A DNA stretch of 36,959 bases from Flavobacterium psychrophilum (GCA_945874225.1 CAMCFT010000031.1:1-36959), one strand, 5' to 3'. Shown: positions 15,753 through 25,317, numbered from the stretch's first letter. A program made the numbers and translations. Notes: a model not told the origin generated them from the letters alone.

Positions 15753-16919
15753 ATGAATAATAGCATTATAACTCTCCTTTTAATTCTTTTATCATTTACA
15801 GGATGCGCTTCTGAAGAAACTACAAATCCTCCAGTTAGCAAAACCATTTTAAAAATGGTTGATTCAAATGCTACGCTAGAGACCAAAGCATTATATTCTC
15901 AACTATGGGCTATTCAAACTAAAGGCACAATGTTTGGCCATCATGATGATCTGCTTTATGGCACAAAATGGATAGCACAACCTGGCGGTTCCGATATTAA
16001 AGATGTCTGTGGTGATTTCCCTGCCGTTTTTAGCGTTGATTTTGCTGAAATTATGGACAACCGCAGTTCAACTACTCCGCTAAATTTGGACAGAGAACGC
16101 GTTATAAAAGAAGCTTATGCAAGAGGGGAAGTTATTATAGCGAATTGTCATTTAAATAATCCTTTAACAGGAGGTGATTCTTGGGATAATTCTAACAATA
16201 CCGTTGCAAAACAAATACTCATTGAAGGAAATACAGTAAATATTAAATTCAAATCGTGGCTAGATAAATTAGCCGATTTTGTCAATAATTTAAAAGATAA
16301 CAACGGAAAACTAATTCCGATAATTTTTCGTCCTTTTCATGAACACACACAGACATGGTCATGGTGGGGTTCAAGTGCTACCACTCAACAAGAATTTATT
16401 GGATTGTGGAAATACACTATTGATTACCTAAAAAATCAGAAAAATGTGCATAGTCTTATTTATGCCATATCACCTCAACTGGATCAACTAGGATCAAAAG
16501 AAAGCCTTCTATACAGATGGCCTGGTGATGATTATGTTGATTTCATAGGAATGGATAGCTATCACGGAACCAATACCTTAGCCTTTAGTGGCAATTTAAG
16601 AAACTTAGGATTATTGTCAACGGAAAAACAGAAACCTTGCGGTGTGACGGAAACTGGCTTAGAAACAATAATGACAAATGGAGTTCCTTATGATACCTAC
16701 TGGACTAACGAAATCAGCACTCCACTTACAGGCAAAAATGTGAGTATGGTCGTGATGTGGAGAAACAAATTTGAACCAGGAGGGTCACATTATTTTGCTC
16801 CTTTTAAAGGACATAGCTCTTCAACTAATTTTAAATTACTCTTCGAAAGCCCCCACATGCTGTTTAGCAATGATTTGCCTGATATGTATATAATGGCTGA
16901 AAATGTAACAGTAGAATAA
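15753..16919 (+). CDS. GH26 endo-beta-1,4-mannanase, lipoprotein
   Basis: 388 aa. Lipobox C18 (SFTGCASEE). The GH26 signature RPFHEHTQTWSWWG (residues 193-206) contains the acid/base E197, and VTETG at 298-302 the nucleophile E300, on a clan-A (beta/alpha)8 barrel; GHHDDLLYG at 62-70 is also typical of GH26. The acidic residues after the lipid cysteine (SEETT) fit export to the cell surface. It cleaves beta-1,4-mannosidic bonds with retention and would act with the GH5_7 enzymes below. The gene follows a decayed stretch, so it may have its own promoter. Confidence 0.92.
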   Translation: MNNSIITLLLILLSFTGCASEETTNPPVSKTILKMVDSNATLETKALYSQLWAIQTKGTMFGHHDDLLYGTKWIAQPGGSDIKDVCGDFPAVFSVDFAEIMDNRSSTTPLNLDRERVIKEAYARGEVIIANCHLNNPLTGGDSWDNSNNTVAKQILIEGNTVNIKFKSWLDKLADFVNNLKDNNGKLIPIIFRPFHEHTQTWSWWGSSATTQQEFIGLWKYTIDYLKNQKNVHSLIYAISPQLDQLGSKESLLYRWPGDDYVDFIGMDSYHGTNTLAFSGNLRNLGLLSTEKQKPCGVTETGLETIMTNGVPYDTYWTNEISTPLTGKNVSMVVMWRNKFEPGGSHYFAPFKGHSSSTNFKLLFESPHMLFSNDLPDMYIMAENVTVE

Positions 16920-16948
16920 AAATATTTTAAAAAAAATTAAAGACAAAA

Positions 16949-17962
16949 ATGAAACTAATAAAATGCAAACAGAACCCAGTTTTAAGTCCAAATCCTGATA
17001 ATTATTGGGAAAATCTTGTGGTTTGTAATCCGGGTGTATGGTATGAAGACGGAATTTTTTACATGCTGTATCGAGCCGCAGGAGACGATGTGGATCATTA
17101 TATCCGAGTAGGTTTAGCAACTAGTAATGATGGTGTTAATTTTATAAGACAATCAAATGAGCCTGTTTTTGGTCCAAGTACAGATGGCCCAGACATGGGA
17201 GGTGTTGAAGATCCAAGAATTGTAAAACTTGGAAATGAATATTATGTTACTTATGCGTATCGCCCTCATCCTCCTGGAAGATATTGGACATTTGCTCACG
17301 ATGTAATACAACTTCCTGAAACAGGTACTGAATCTCCTGCGGTGATAAAACGTAATATTGCCAACTCTGGATTAGCAGTTACAAAAGATTTTAAAACCTT
17401 TAAAAGATTAGGTCGGATCACAACTTCAAATCTTGACGATAGAGACGTTATCCTTTTTCCTGAAAAAATAAACGGTAAATTTGCTATGCTGCATAGACCA
17501 AAAGAATGGATTGGGGAAAAGTACGGATGTGAATATCCGTCTATATGGATTCGTTATTCAGATGACTTAATGGTGTGGGAAGAGGAAAGTACTCTTTTGA
17601 TGACAGGAAAAGTAGGGACTTGGGAAGAAAAAATTGGCGGAAGCACACCACCTCTTCGTACCGATGATGGTTGGTTACTTATATATCACGGTGTGGAAAA
17701 CGGTGGCAATGGGTATTACAGAGTAGGAGCGGCATTACTTGACCTGGAAGATCCAACAAAAGTTATTGCCCGATTAGAGGATTGGATTATGGAACCAGAG
17801 CACAATTATGAAATCGAAGGTTTTTATAAGGGCTGTGTTTTTCCAACAGGAAATATGATTGTTGATGATGTTTTACATGTATATTATGGCGCTGCGGACA
17901 AATATATTGGCCTGGCAACGTGTAATATAAATGAATTGTTAACAGCCTTAAAAAACAACTAA
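16949..17962 (+). CDS. GH130 beta-mannoside phosphorylase
   Basis: 337 aa with no signal peptide, so cytoplasmic. Five-bladed beta-propeller features of GH130 are present: NPVLSPNPDNYWENLVVCNP at the start, YRAAGDD near 41-47, and the catalytic GGVEDPR at 84-90 with D88 as proton donor. These enzymes split beta-mannosides with phosphate, releasing alpha-mannose-1-phosphate. The length of 337 is closer to the mannooligosaccharide phosphorylases than to the roughly 390-aa mannosylglucose phosphorylases, and no epimerase gene is present to convert mannobiose to mannosylglucose; both hint at direct action on mannooligosaccharides, though the subfamily is not certain. The next gene begins one base after its stop. 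Confidence 0.9.
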   Translation: MKLIKCKQNPVLSPNPDNYWENLVVCNPGVWYEDGIFYMLYRAAGDDVDHYIRVGLATSNDGVNFIRQSNEPVFGPSTDGPDMGGVEDPRIVKLGNEYYVTYAYRPHPPGRYWTFAHDVIQLPETGTESPAVIKRNIANSGLAVTKDFKTFKRLGRITTSNLDDRDVILFPEKINGKFAMLHRPKEWIGEKYGCEYPSIWIRYSDDLMVWEEESTLLMTGKVGTWEEKIGGSTPPLRTDDGWLLIYHGVENGGNGYYRVGAALLDLEDPTKVIARLEDWIMEPEHNYEIEGFYKGCVFPTGNMIVDDVLHVYYGAADKYIGLATCNINELLTALKNN

Positions 17963-17963
17963 T

Positions 17964-19499
17964 ATGAAATTTAAAAACTTTACAATCCTATTTATAGGAC
18001 TGATGTGGTTTTCTTGTAAAAGCCAAAATACCGGTCTTGCTGCTTTGATTCAGCCTGATAAAATAATTTCAAAAGAATTTATTGGAAACGGCATAGAAAT
18101 TTCTGCCTATCCTCATGCTGATGCAGCAAATGCAGAGTGGGGAAAATTGATGACTGATGCAAAATGGGAAAATGTATTTGAACGTGTTTCGTACATAAAC
18201 CCTAAAATTGTTCGCGTTATGGATCAAGCCAATTGGAGATATCTTCAAGGGTTTGATACATCTGGGAATCCAATTATAGACTTTGAGAGCGAACAAATGC
18301 AGGCTCTCTACAAATTACTGGACTACTGTCAAAAAAATAAAATCATTGTTATTTTAGGAGAGTGGGGACAACCGTATAAAGTTCATGATACTCATTTGAA
18401 ATTAGAAAACAGTTTTTCTGGTGCAAACGATCCAAAATGGATTGCTTTAATTATCAAAAATCTAAACTATCTTATTACTGTAAAAAAGTACACTTGCATC
18501 AAATATTACAACTTAGTTAACGAACCAAACGGTTCTTGGGCAACAACTGATGGTGATTGGACACAATGGAAAGAGGGAATTGCAATGCTGCATCAATCTA
18601 TAAAGGAGGCTGGTCTTGGCAAAGACATATCTATTATTGGCCCTGACTCCACTCCCTATGACAATCCAAAATCAAAATATAAAGGTTTTGATTGGACAAA
18701 ACAAGCTGTCCTTCAAATCCCTGAATTTTTATCCGCCTATGACGTTCACGATTATCCTTCAAAAGAAAGTATTCGTTACGGAGAATTTCAGGAAACGTAT
18801 ACTGCCCTAATTAAATATGCTGATTCCTTAGAAAGGAAACCATTCATTTTAGGCGAATTAGGAGTCACCGGAGCCTCTTCTTCTAAAAAAAATGATGGTG
18901 ATCAATATTCCAGTCAAGACAGTCAGCTTTCTGTATATGATTATGATTATGGTGTGGATATGGCCGATGCTTTGATTCAGTCATTAAATAGTGGTTTTGA
19001 TGCAGTAATTGCTTGGGATTTAGATGATGCAATGCATACTCTTGATGACAAGGGGGATAAACACCAATTAAAACGATGGGGAATGTTTAATATTCTTGGA
19101 GAAGAACTGACAGGAAAAAAAGAAGACAGCGACCTACGCCCTTGGTTTTACACTTGGTCAATTATGTGTAGGTATTTTGAGAATGATATGAAAATAGTAA
19201 AAATTGACAATTTAAATATTGAAAATGTAAGAGCTACAGCAGGGATCTCACCTTCTGGAGATATAACTATAGCTATAGTGAATAACAGTAATAAACACGT
19301 TAATTTTAATTTGGACATCAAGGATTTTCAAAAAGAAAAAATATTGAAAAAATATTTATACAGCGAAAACAATAGAATTGTCAACAAAAAAGGGTTTCCT
19401 ATTCCACAAAAAGAAAAAAATTCATTAAGCAGCGAAAAGGGTATAAAGGTATCTATTCCCGAAAAAAGCGTCATTCTTTATACTTCATACAAAAAATAA
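17964..19499 (+). CDS. Exported clan-A glycoside hydrolase (GH5-like or related), family not settled
   Basis: 511 aa. Lipobox-like MWFSCKSQ gives C18. The N-terminal (beta/alpha)8 barrel shows an acid/base NEP at N186-E187-P188 (YYNLVNEPNG) and a nucleophile candidate E298 (FILGELGVTG), with HDYP at 262-265. A C-terminal beta-sandwich (IAIVNNSNKHVNFNLDI, from about 410) resembles the accessory domain of GH30/39/51-like enzymes. It is likely a periplasmic or surface exo-enzyme acting on mannan or glucomannan fragments, based on its place between the phosphorylase and the symporter. I cannot choose between GH5, GH39 or a related clan-A family by eye. Confidence 0.75.
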   Translation: MKFKNFTILFIGLMWFSCKSQNTGLAALIQPDKIISKEFIGNGIEISAYPHADAANAEWGKLMTDAKWENVFERVSYINPKIVRVMDQANWRYLQGFDTSGNPIIDFESEQMQALYKLLDYCQKNKIIVILGEWGQPYKVHDTHLKLENSFSGANDPKWIALIIKNLNYLITVKKYTCIKYYNLVNEPNGSWATTDGDWTQWKEGIAMLHQSIKEAGLGKDISIIGPDSTPYDNPKSKYKGFDWTKQAVLQIPEFLSAYDVHDYPSKESIRYGEFQETYTALIKYADSLERKPFILGELGVTGASSSKKNDGDQYSSQDSQLSVYDYDYGVDMADALIQSLNSGFDAVIAWDLDDAMHTLDDKGDKHQLKRWGMFNILGEELTGKKEDSDLRPWFYTWSIMCRYFENDMKIVKIDNLNIENVRATAGISPSGDITIAIVNNSNKHVNFNLDIKDFQKEKILKKYLYSENNRIVNKKGFPIPQKEKNSLSSEKGIKVSIPEKSVILYTSYKK

Positions 19500-19502
19500 A
19501 AT

Positions 19503-21140
19503 ATGTTAAACTTAAATATAATTGATTTAGTAGTAATAGTATTATACATCATTTTCATCATTTGGTGGGGATTAAAACATAGTAAATCCAGCGACTCGGA
19601 CGCCTATTTTCTTGCCGGAAGAGATTTAAAATGGCCAATGGTTGGATTGTCTCTTTTTGCAGCCAGTATATCCAGTTCCACTCTTATGGGAAATTCCGGC
19701 GAAGGTTTTATAAACGGTATTGCCGTATTTAACTATAACTGGATCTCCATTTTGGTAATGGTTTTCTTCGCAATATTTTTTCTGCCATTTTACATTAAAT
19801 CTGGAATATTCACGATGCCGGAATTTCTGGAACGAAGATTTGACAGCAGATCAAGAACTTATTTTTCATTTATCACCATTATTGGTAATATCTTTTTAGA
19901 TGCATCTGCTACTTTATATGCAGGAGCCTTAATCATAAATATGATTTTCCCCGGAGTAGATATGATGTTAATCATTATCGGAATGGCCGTTGTAGCAGGA
20001 AGTTATACCATAATTGGTGGACTTTCTTCTGTAATTAATACAGAGGTAATTCAAGCATTTGTACTAATAATTGGATCCACCTTACTTGCTTTTTTTGCGA
20101 TGGACAGTATTGGGGGATGGGAAGTATTTACAGAAAGATTCAATGATGGAGTATGGTTAAAACTAACCCGACCAATGGATGACCCAACAGTTCCCTGGTT
20201 AGGGATGTGGGTAGGGATTCCTATTTTAGGATTTTATTTTTGGGGAAATAATCAGGTTATGGTCCAAAGAGTACTATCGGCAAAATCAATCGATCATGGA
20301 CGAAAAGGAGTTCTTTTGGTAGGATTTCTGTATCTTTTTACCCTATTCATCTTTATTATTCCGGGATTAGTAGCAAGAGGTATTAATCTCTTTGGTGTTG
20401 AAAATTTACCACACGAAATGATTAGCGGCAGCAATTTGAAGACACAATATGGGATCAACACAGATCAAGTGTACCCAAGATTAATTAGTAAAGTACTTCC
20501 CGTGGGACTCATTGGGATCATTCTTTCGGCAATGATTTCAGCACTTACTTCTGCTTTGAGCGCAACATTAAATTCTGTTTCTACCTTATTTACTATGGAC
20601 TTTTATAGCAAAATAAATAAAACGGCCAGTAGTGAGAAAAAAGTAAAAGTTGGAAAAATAACAGCTGTAGTTACTATTATTATTGCCATTTTGTGGGCAC
20701 CTTATATTGGAAAATTCGACTCGTTGATAGCCTACTACCAAGAAATTCTATCTTATCTAGCACCACCTGTGGTAGGTACTTTTTTTATGGGATTATTTTG
20801 GAAACGTTCTAATGCAATTGGCGCTTTTAGTGGATTAATGTCGGGTTTATTTATTGCAGTGGTAATTATGACATTGAAATATATATTTGGAATTGAATTG
20901 GGGCTTCACTTTTTGTTATTGGCTCCAATAATATTAGTTTTAAGTGTATTGACAAATACTATAGTAAGTTTAATGACTGCGCCGCCTCCAGTAGATAAAG
21001 TGAAAGAAAACACTTGGACTCGCGAGATATGGGCTGAAGAAACACTCGCTCTCAAAGGAGTGGTTTGGTACAAAAATTTTAGATTACAGGCGCTATTTTT
21101 AGTAATTGCTTGCTTCTGTATGTATGCTTGGTTCTACTAA
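19503..21140 (+). CDS. Sodium/solute symporter (SSS/SLC5 family)
   Basis: 545 aa with about 13-14 transmembrane helices. The N-terminus (LVVIVLYIIFIIWWGLKHSK) and DAYFLAGRDLKWPMVGLSLFA are typical of the family; GLSLFAASISSSTLMGNSGE matches the conserved TM1-2 region. It starts three bases after the glycosidase and is therefore translationally linked. In mannan loci such a symporter carries mannobiose or similar disaccharides across the inner membrane to the GH130 enzyme. Its last 25 codons (from TGG at 21066) recur as a decayed copy at 22587-22661. Confidence 0.93.
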   Translation: MLNLNIIDLVVIVLYIIFIIWWGLKHSKSSDSDAYFLAGRDLKWPMVGLSLFAASISSSTLMGNSGEGFINGIAVFNYNWISILVMVFFAIFFLPFYIKSGIFTMPEFLERRFDSRSRTYFSFITIIGNIFLDASATLYAGALIINMIFPGVDMMLIIIGMAVVAGSYTIIGGLSSVINTEVIQAFVLIIGSTLLAFFAMDSIGGWEVFTERFNDGVWLKLTRPMDDPTVPWLGMWVGIPILGFYFWGNNQVMVQRVLSAKSIDHGRKGVLLVGFLYLFTLFIFIIPGLVARGINLFGVENLPHEMISGSNLKTQYGINTDQVYPRLISKVLPVGLIGIILSAMISALTSALSATLNSVSTLFTMDFYSKINKTASSEKKVKVGKITAVVTIIIAILWAPYIGKFDSLIAYYQEILSYLAPPVVGTFFMGLFWKRSNAIGAFSGLMSGLFIAVVIMTLKYIFGIELGLHFLLLAPIILVLSVLTNTIVSLMTAPPPVDKVKENTWTREIWAEETLALKGVVWYKNFRLQALFLVIACFCMYAWFY

Positions 21141-21169
21141 TAAATCAAAAGAATAAAATTTAAAAGAAT

Positions 21170-22456
21170 ATGAAAAGAATTAAAAACTGCTTTATTATAT
21201 TGTTTTTAATAGCAATGGGGCCAATTACAATGGCTCAAAATTTTATAACCGTAAAGGAGGGAATATTCTTAAAAGAGGGAAAACCCTATCGTTATTTAGG
21301 AACTAACTTTTGGTATGGAATGAATTTGGGATTATCAGATAAAAATCGGTTAACAAGAGAGTTGGATCAATTAAAGAGTATCGGTATCCATAACCTTCGT
21401 GTTATGGCTGCTTCCGAAGGAAATGAATCTGCGCCTTGGTGTATCCAGCCCGCGTTGCAAACTGCACCCAATGTGTTTAATGAAAACCTATTAGTAGGCT
21501 TGGACTTTCTATTAGTAGAATTAAAAAAAAGGAATATGGTGGCCGTGATGTGCCTCAATAATTTTTGGCCGTGGTCAGGGGGTTTCGCCCAATATGTTTC
21601 CTGGGCAAATGCTAACGAAACTATTCCGTATCCTCCTCCGGCAGAAAACGGAAGCTGGAACACCTTTCAGCAGTATTCGGCGCGGTTTTACAGTGATTCT
21701 ATTGCAAAAAAACAGTTTAATATTTTTTTAGAAAAAATCATAAATAGAGTAAATTCCATTAATAACATTCCTTACAAAGAGGATCCAACAATAATGGCTT
21801 GGCAATTAGCCAATGAACCTGAAGGAAGCAATAATATCCTGAACTACAGAAGTTGGATGCATGAGACTGCAAAAACCATTAAAAAAATCGACAGGAATCA
21901 TTTGGTTTCTATTGGTAGTGAAGGAAATACAGCCTCATCTGAAAGCGGAACGAATTTTGAAAAAGATCATGATTCCCCTTATATTGATTACCTAACCTAT
22001 CATTTATGGATACAAAACTGGAATTGGTATGACCCTCTTCGAACGAAAGAAACCTATCAACCGGCTTTGGCCAAAGCAGATGAATATATAAATACCCATA
22101 TTCAAATTGCCCAAAAATTAAATAAACCAATCGTACTGGAAGAATTTGGAATTTCTAGGGATGAAAACAATTATGATTCTAATGCATCGGTTACTATTAG
22201 AGATGTATATTATGCAACTATTTTTAATAAAATTAGCACTTTAAGTAAAACAATCCCAATGGTTTCAGGAGTCAATTTTTGGGCATGGTCTGGCGAAGGA
22301 AGACCGAGAGAACCAAAAAGTGTATGGAAAACGGGTGATGACTTTACCGGAGATCCTCCTCATGAATTTCAAGGATGGTACTCTGTATATAATACCGATA
22401 AATCAACTATAGCAGTATTAAAAAAATACGCTGAAAAAATTAATAGCGAAAATTAA
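21170..22456 (+). CDS. GH5_7-type endo-beta-mannanase, copy A
   Basis: 428 aa. The signal peptide ends at MAQ (residues 21-23); no lipobox, so secreted or periplasmic. The (beta/alpha)8 fold of GH5 has acid/base E216 in WQLANEPEG and nucleophile E325 in VLEEFGIS, plus NFWPWSGGFAQY (131-142), typical of the mannanase subfamily 7. An SEG element (S250-E251-G252) and W284 are present; both differ in copy B. It hydrolyses internal beta-1,4 bonds of mannan, galactomannan or glucomannan. It follows the symporter by 29 bases in the same operon. Confidence 0.93.
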   Translation: MKRIKNCFIILFLIAMGPITMAQNFITVKEGIFLKEGKPYRYLGTNFWYGMNLGLSDKNRLTRELDQLKSIGIHNLRVMAASEGNESAPWCIQPALQTAPNVFNENLLVGLDFLLVELKKRNMVAVMCLNNFWPWSGGFAQYVSWANANETIPYPPPAENGSWNTFQQYSARFYSDSIAKKQFNIFLEKIINRVNSINNIPYKEDPTIMAWQLANEPEGSNNILNYRSWMHETAKTIKKIDRNHLVSIGSEGNTASSESGTNFEKDHDSPYIDYLTYHLWIQNWNWYDPLRTKETYQPALAKADEYINTHIQIAQKLNKPIVLEEFGISRDENNYDSNASVTIRDVYYATIFNKISTLSKTIPMVSGVNFWAWSGEGRPREPKSVWKTGDDFTGDPPHEFQGWYSVYNTDKSTIAVLKKYAEKINSEN

Positions 22457-22690
22457 AAAGTTGATTTGGAAATTTGTTTTAAATACTCAAATCTTTTATT
22501 GCGCCCGAAACTCAAATATATTCTTGAAACAAGAAAAAGCTTGCTGTTTCCCAAAATTCGGACAATACATCAAGACTGATTTAGATTGGCACAAAATTTT
22601 TAGATAACAAGCGCTATTCATTGTTACTGCTTGGTTATGTATGTATGCCTGGTTCTACTAATAAATCAAAAGAATAAAATATAAAAGAAT
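22457..22690 (+). pseudogene. Duplication scar with decayed symporter 3' end
   Basis: Within this spacer, 22587-22661 encodes WHKIFR, then a stop, then QALFIVTAWLCMYAWFY and a stop. It is a 25-codon copy of the symporter end (WYKNFRLQALFLVIACFCMYAWFY), with several substitutions and an in-frame TAA. The following leader (AATAAATCAAAAGAATAAAA) is also the same as that before copy A. It marks a tandem duplication with unit length 1521 bp between the two mannanase starts. Confidence 0.9.
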
Positions 22691-23977
22691 ATGAAAAGAA
22701 TTAAAAACTGCTTTATTATATTGTTTTTAATAGCAATGGGGCCAATTACAATGGCTCAAAATTTTATAACCGTAAAGGAGGGAATATTCTTGAAAGAGGG
22801 AAAACCCTATCGTTATTTAGGCACTAACTTTTGGTATGGAATGAATTTGGGATCATCAGATAAAAATCGGTTAACAAGAGAGTTGGATCAATTAAATAGT
22901 ATCGGTATCCATAACCTTCGTGTCATGGCTGCTTCCGAGGGAAATGAATCTGCGCCTTGGTGTATCCAGCCCGCTTTGCAAACTGCACCCAATGTGTTTA
23001 ATGAAAACCTATTAGTAGGATTGGACTTTCTATTAGTAGAATTAAAAAAAAGGGACATGGTGGCCGTGATGTGCCTCAATAATTTTTGGCCTTGGTCAGG
23101 GGGTTTCGCCCAATATGTTTCCTGGGCAAATGCCAATGAAAACATTCCGTATCCTCCTCCGGCAGAAAACGGAAATTGGAATACCTTTCAGAATTATTCG
23201 GCTCGGTTTTATAGTGATTCTATTGCAAAACAACAGTTTAATCTTTTTTTAGAAAAAATCATAAATAGAGTAAATTCCATTAATAATATTCCATACAAAG
23301 AGGATCCAACAATAATGGCTTGGCAATTAGCCAATGAGCCTGAAGGAAGCAACAATATCCTAAACTACAGAATTTGGTTGCATGAGACTGCAAAAACCAT
23401 TAAAAAACTCGACAGTAACCATTTGGTTTCTATTGGTAGTGCAGGATACTTAGTGTCGCCTGAAAACGAAATGGATTTTGAAAAAGATCATGATTCCCCT
23501 TATATTGATTATTTCACTTTTCATTTATGGATACAGAACTGTAACTGGTATGATCCTCTTCGAACGAAAGAAACCTATCAACCGGCTTTGGCCAAAGCCG
23601 ATGAATATATAAATACCCATGTGCTAATTGCTAAAAAATTAAATAAACCAATCGTTCTGGAAGAATTTGGAATTTCTAGAGATGAAAACAATTACGACCC
23701 TAGTGCTCCAGTTACAATTAGAGATGAATTTTACGCAACTATTTTCAATAAAATAAGCACTTTAAGTAAAACAATCCCAATGGTTTCAGGAGTTAATTTT
23801 TGGGCATGGTCTGGTGAAGGAAGACCGAGAGAGCCAAAAAGCATCTGGAAAACGGGTGATGACTTTACCGGAGATCCTCCTCATGAATTTCAAGGATGGT
23901 ACTCTGTATATAATACCGATAAAACAACGATAGAAGTTTTAAAAAAATACACGAAAAAAATTAATAGCAAAAATTGA
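22691..23977 (+). CDS. GH5_7-type endo-beta-mannanase, copy B
   Basis: 428 aa, aligned with copy A without gaps and roughly 90 percent identical. The signal peptide, the acid/base NEPEG (E216) and nucleophile EEFG (E325) are kept. Differences cluster between about residues 227 and 285: SEG becomes SAG (E251A), the loop NTASSESGTN becomes YLVSPENEMD, the motif YHLWIQNW becomes FHLWIQNC (W284C). It is probably an active mannanase with altered substrate loops, or one in early decay. It comes from the tandem duplication whose scar is upstream. Confidence 0.93.
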   Translation: MKRIKNCFIILFLIAMGPITMAQNFITVKEGIFLKEGKPYRYLGTNFWYGMNLGSSDKNRLTRELDQLNSIGIHNLRVMAASEGNESAPWCIQPALQTAPNVFNENLLVGLDFLLVELKKRDMVAVMCLNNFWPWSGGFAQYVSWANANENIPYPPPAENGNWNTFQNYSARFYSDSIAKQQFNLFLEKIINRVNSINNIPYKEDPTIMAWQLANEPEGSNNILNYRIWLHETAKTIKKLDSNHLVSIGSAGYLVSPENEMDFEKDHDSPYIDYFTFHLWIQNCNWYDPLRTKETYQPALAKADEYINTHVLIAKKLNKPIVLEEFGISRDENNYDPSAPVTIRDEFYATIFNKISTLSKTIPMVSGVNFWAWSGEGRPREPKSIWKTGDDFTGDPPHEFQGWYSVYNTDKTTIEVLKKYTKKINSKN

Positions 23978-24031
23978 AAGAGTATTAAATAATAGAAAAT
24001 CAAGAATTAAATTTAATAAAAAGAGTATAAA

Positions 24032-24727
24032 ATGAAAAAAATTGTAGTATTCCTATTCTTTACTTTTTCATGTTTTGGACAAAATGAAACAAGAGGGACT
24101 TTTGAGTCTGTAATAAAAACACCTTATAAGCTTGATTACATATTGCACAAGCCAGATGATTATAAAAACAAAATGCCTTTAATTATATTTCTTCATGGTT
24201 CAGGAGAAAAAGGAAATGATTTAGAAAAAATAAAAACTCATGGACCATTAAAATATTTAAAAACAAATAAATTAGACGCATTTGTATTGGCACCGCAGTG
24301 TCCCGAAGGAAAATATTGGGATTCAGAAGAGCTTTATGCATTAATACTAAAAATAATTTCAGAAAATAAAATAGATACTAATAGAATTTATTTAACAGGT
24401 TTAAGTTTGGGAGGATGGGGCTCATGGAATTTGGCTTATAGTCATTCCGAATTGTTTGCTGCTTTAGTCCCTATTGCGGGATATCTAGACACCCTATCTA
24501 TAGAAGAGGATTGTAAAATTGCATCTATTCCAACAAGAATTTTCCATGGTTTACTTGATGATGTTGTTGATGTTCAATACTCAATAACGATATATAAAAA
24601 ATTAAAAAAATGTAATGGCGATGTTAAATTACAAATTTTTGACGATGCCTTTCACGATAGTTGGACTCAAGTTTATGATAATTCAAATATTTATAATTGG
24701 ATGTTGGAGCAAAGAAAAAACCCATAA
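24032..24727 (+). CDS. Exported alpha/beta-hydrolase esterase
   Basis: 231 aa. The signal peptide is near residues 1-16 (TFSCFGQ; the C could be a lipobox). The fold shows LIIFLHGSGEKGND (oxyanion region), nucleophile elbow GLSLGG with S125, acid D176 or D177 in GLLDDVVD, and H208 in DAFHDSW. It belongs to the dienelactone-hydrolase/PHB-depolymerase-like esterases. Placed after two mannanases, it most likely removes acetyl groups from acetylated mannan; that substrate is inferred from position only. Confidence 0.85.
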   Translation: MKKIVVFLFFTFSCFGQNETRGTFESVIKTPYKLDYILHKPDDYKNKMPLIIFLHGSGEKGNDLEKIKTHGPLKYLKTNKLDAFVLAPQCPEGKYWDSEELYALILKIISENKIDTNRIYLTGLSLGGWGSWNLAYSHSELFAALVPIAGYLDTLSIEEDCKIASIPTRIFHGLLDDVVDVQYSITIYKKLKKCNGDVKLQIFDDAFHDSWTQVYDNSNIYNWMLEQRKNP

Positions 24728-24801
24728 CAAGAAAAAGTAAGATTATTAACAAGGGTCTTTTCAATAAATTAAATTTAATAGTTCGCAATACAATAAAAAA
24801 A

Positions 24802-25317
24802 ATGAATTTCAATCTATCCAATAATTTAGAAAAAAAAGTGGTTTTCGAACAGATAGCTGCAGCACTAAAAGAAGAAAATTTCACTGTCATAAAACAAGAT
24901 GAAACTCGTCCTTGGGGCGGTTTTTTTGTAATTGAAGAAAGCCAAGCGAATGCTTTTGCATCCCAATTTTTTCCTCATCTTGAAATGTCCCAGATTCAGA
25001 TTACCAATAAATTGAGTCCGAAGATTTTAGTGGTGGCCCCAAACAAACGTTTATCCTGGCAATTTCACCACCGAAGAGCCGAAATTTGGAAAGTGGTTGC
25101 AGGAACTGTAGGAGTGAAAACCAGTAATACAGATGAAGAACAGGAAATACAACAATTATCTCCCGGAAATTTTATTCAATTGGACAAAGGAGAGCGCCAT
25201 CGTTTAATTGGCCTAGATTCTTGGGGAATTGTAGCGGAAATTTGGCAGCATACAGATCCTGAAAACCCTTCAGATGAAGAAGATATTGTGCGCCTTCAAG
25301 ATGATTTTGGGAGATAA
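24802..25317 (+). CDS. Cupin mannose-6-phosphate isomerase-like protein
   Basis: 171 aa from the ATG at 24802, chosen because a longer frame from 24697 would overlap the esterase end and adds 35 low-complexity basic residues. A cupin core with FHHRRAEIWKVVAGTVGV (metal histidines and glutamate) and a second strand GERHRLIGLD match the type II phosphomannose isomerase C-terminal domain. The likely reaction is mannose-6-phosphate to fructose-6-phosphate, feeding mannose from the locus into glycolysis; it could also be a free mannose isomerase. It is the last gene of the operon. No phosphomannomutase or kinase is in the window. Confidence 0.8.
   Translation: MNFNLSNNLEKKVVFEQIAAALKEENFTVIKQDETRPWGGFFVIEESQANAFASQFFPHLEMSQIQITNKLSPKILVVAPNKRLSWQFHHRRAEIWKVVAGTVGVKTSNTDEEQEIQQLSPGNFIQLDKGERHRLIGLDSWGIVAEIWQHTDPENPSDEEDIVRLQDDFGR

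Noticed and set aside
24697..24801. Longer start for the cupin protein
   Set aside because: It would overlap the esterase gene and adds a basic low-complexity leader; the ATG at 24802 begins the conserved domain.
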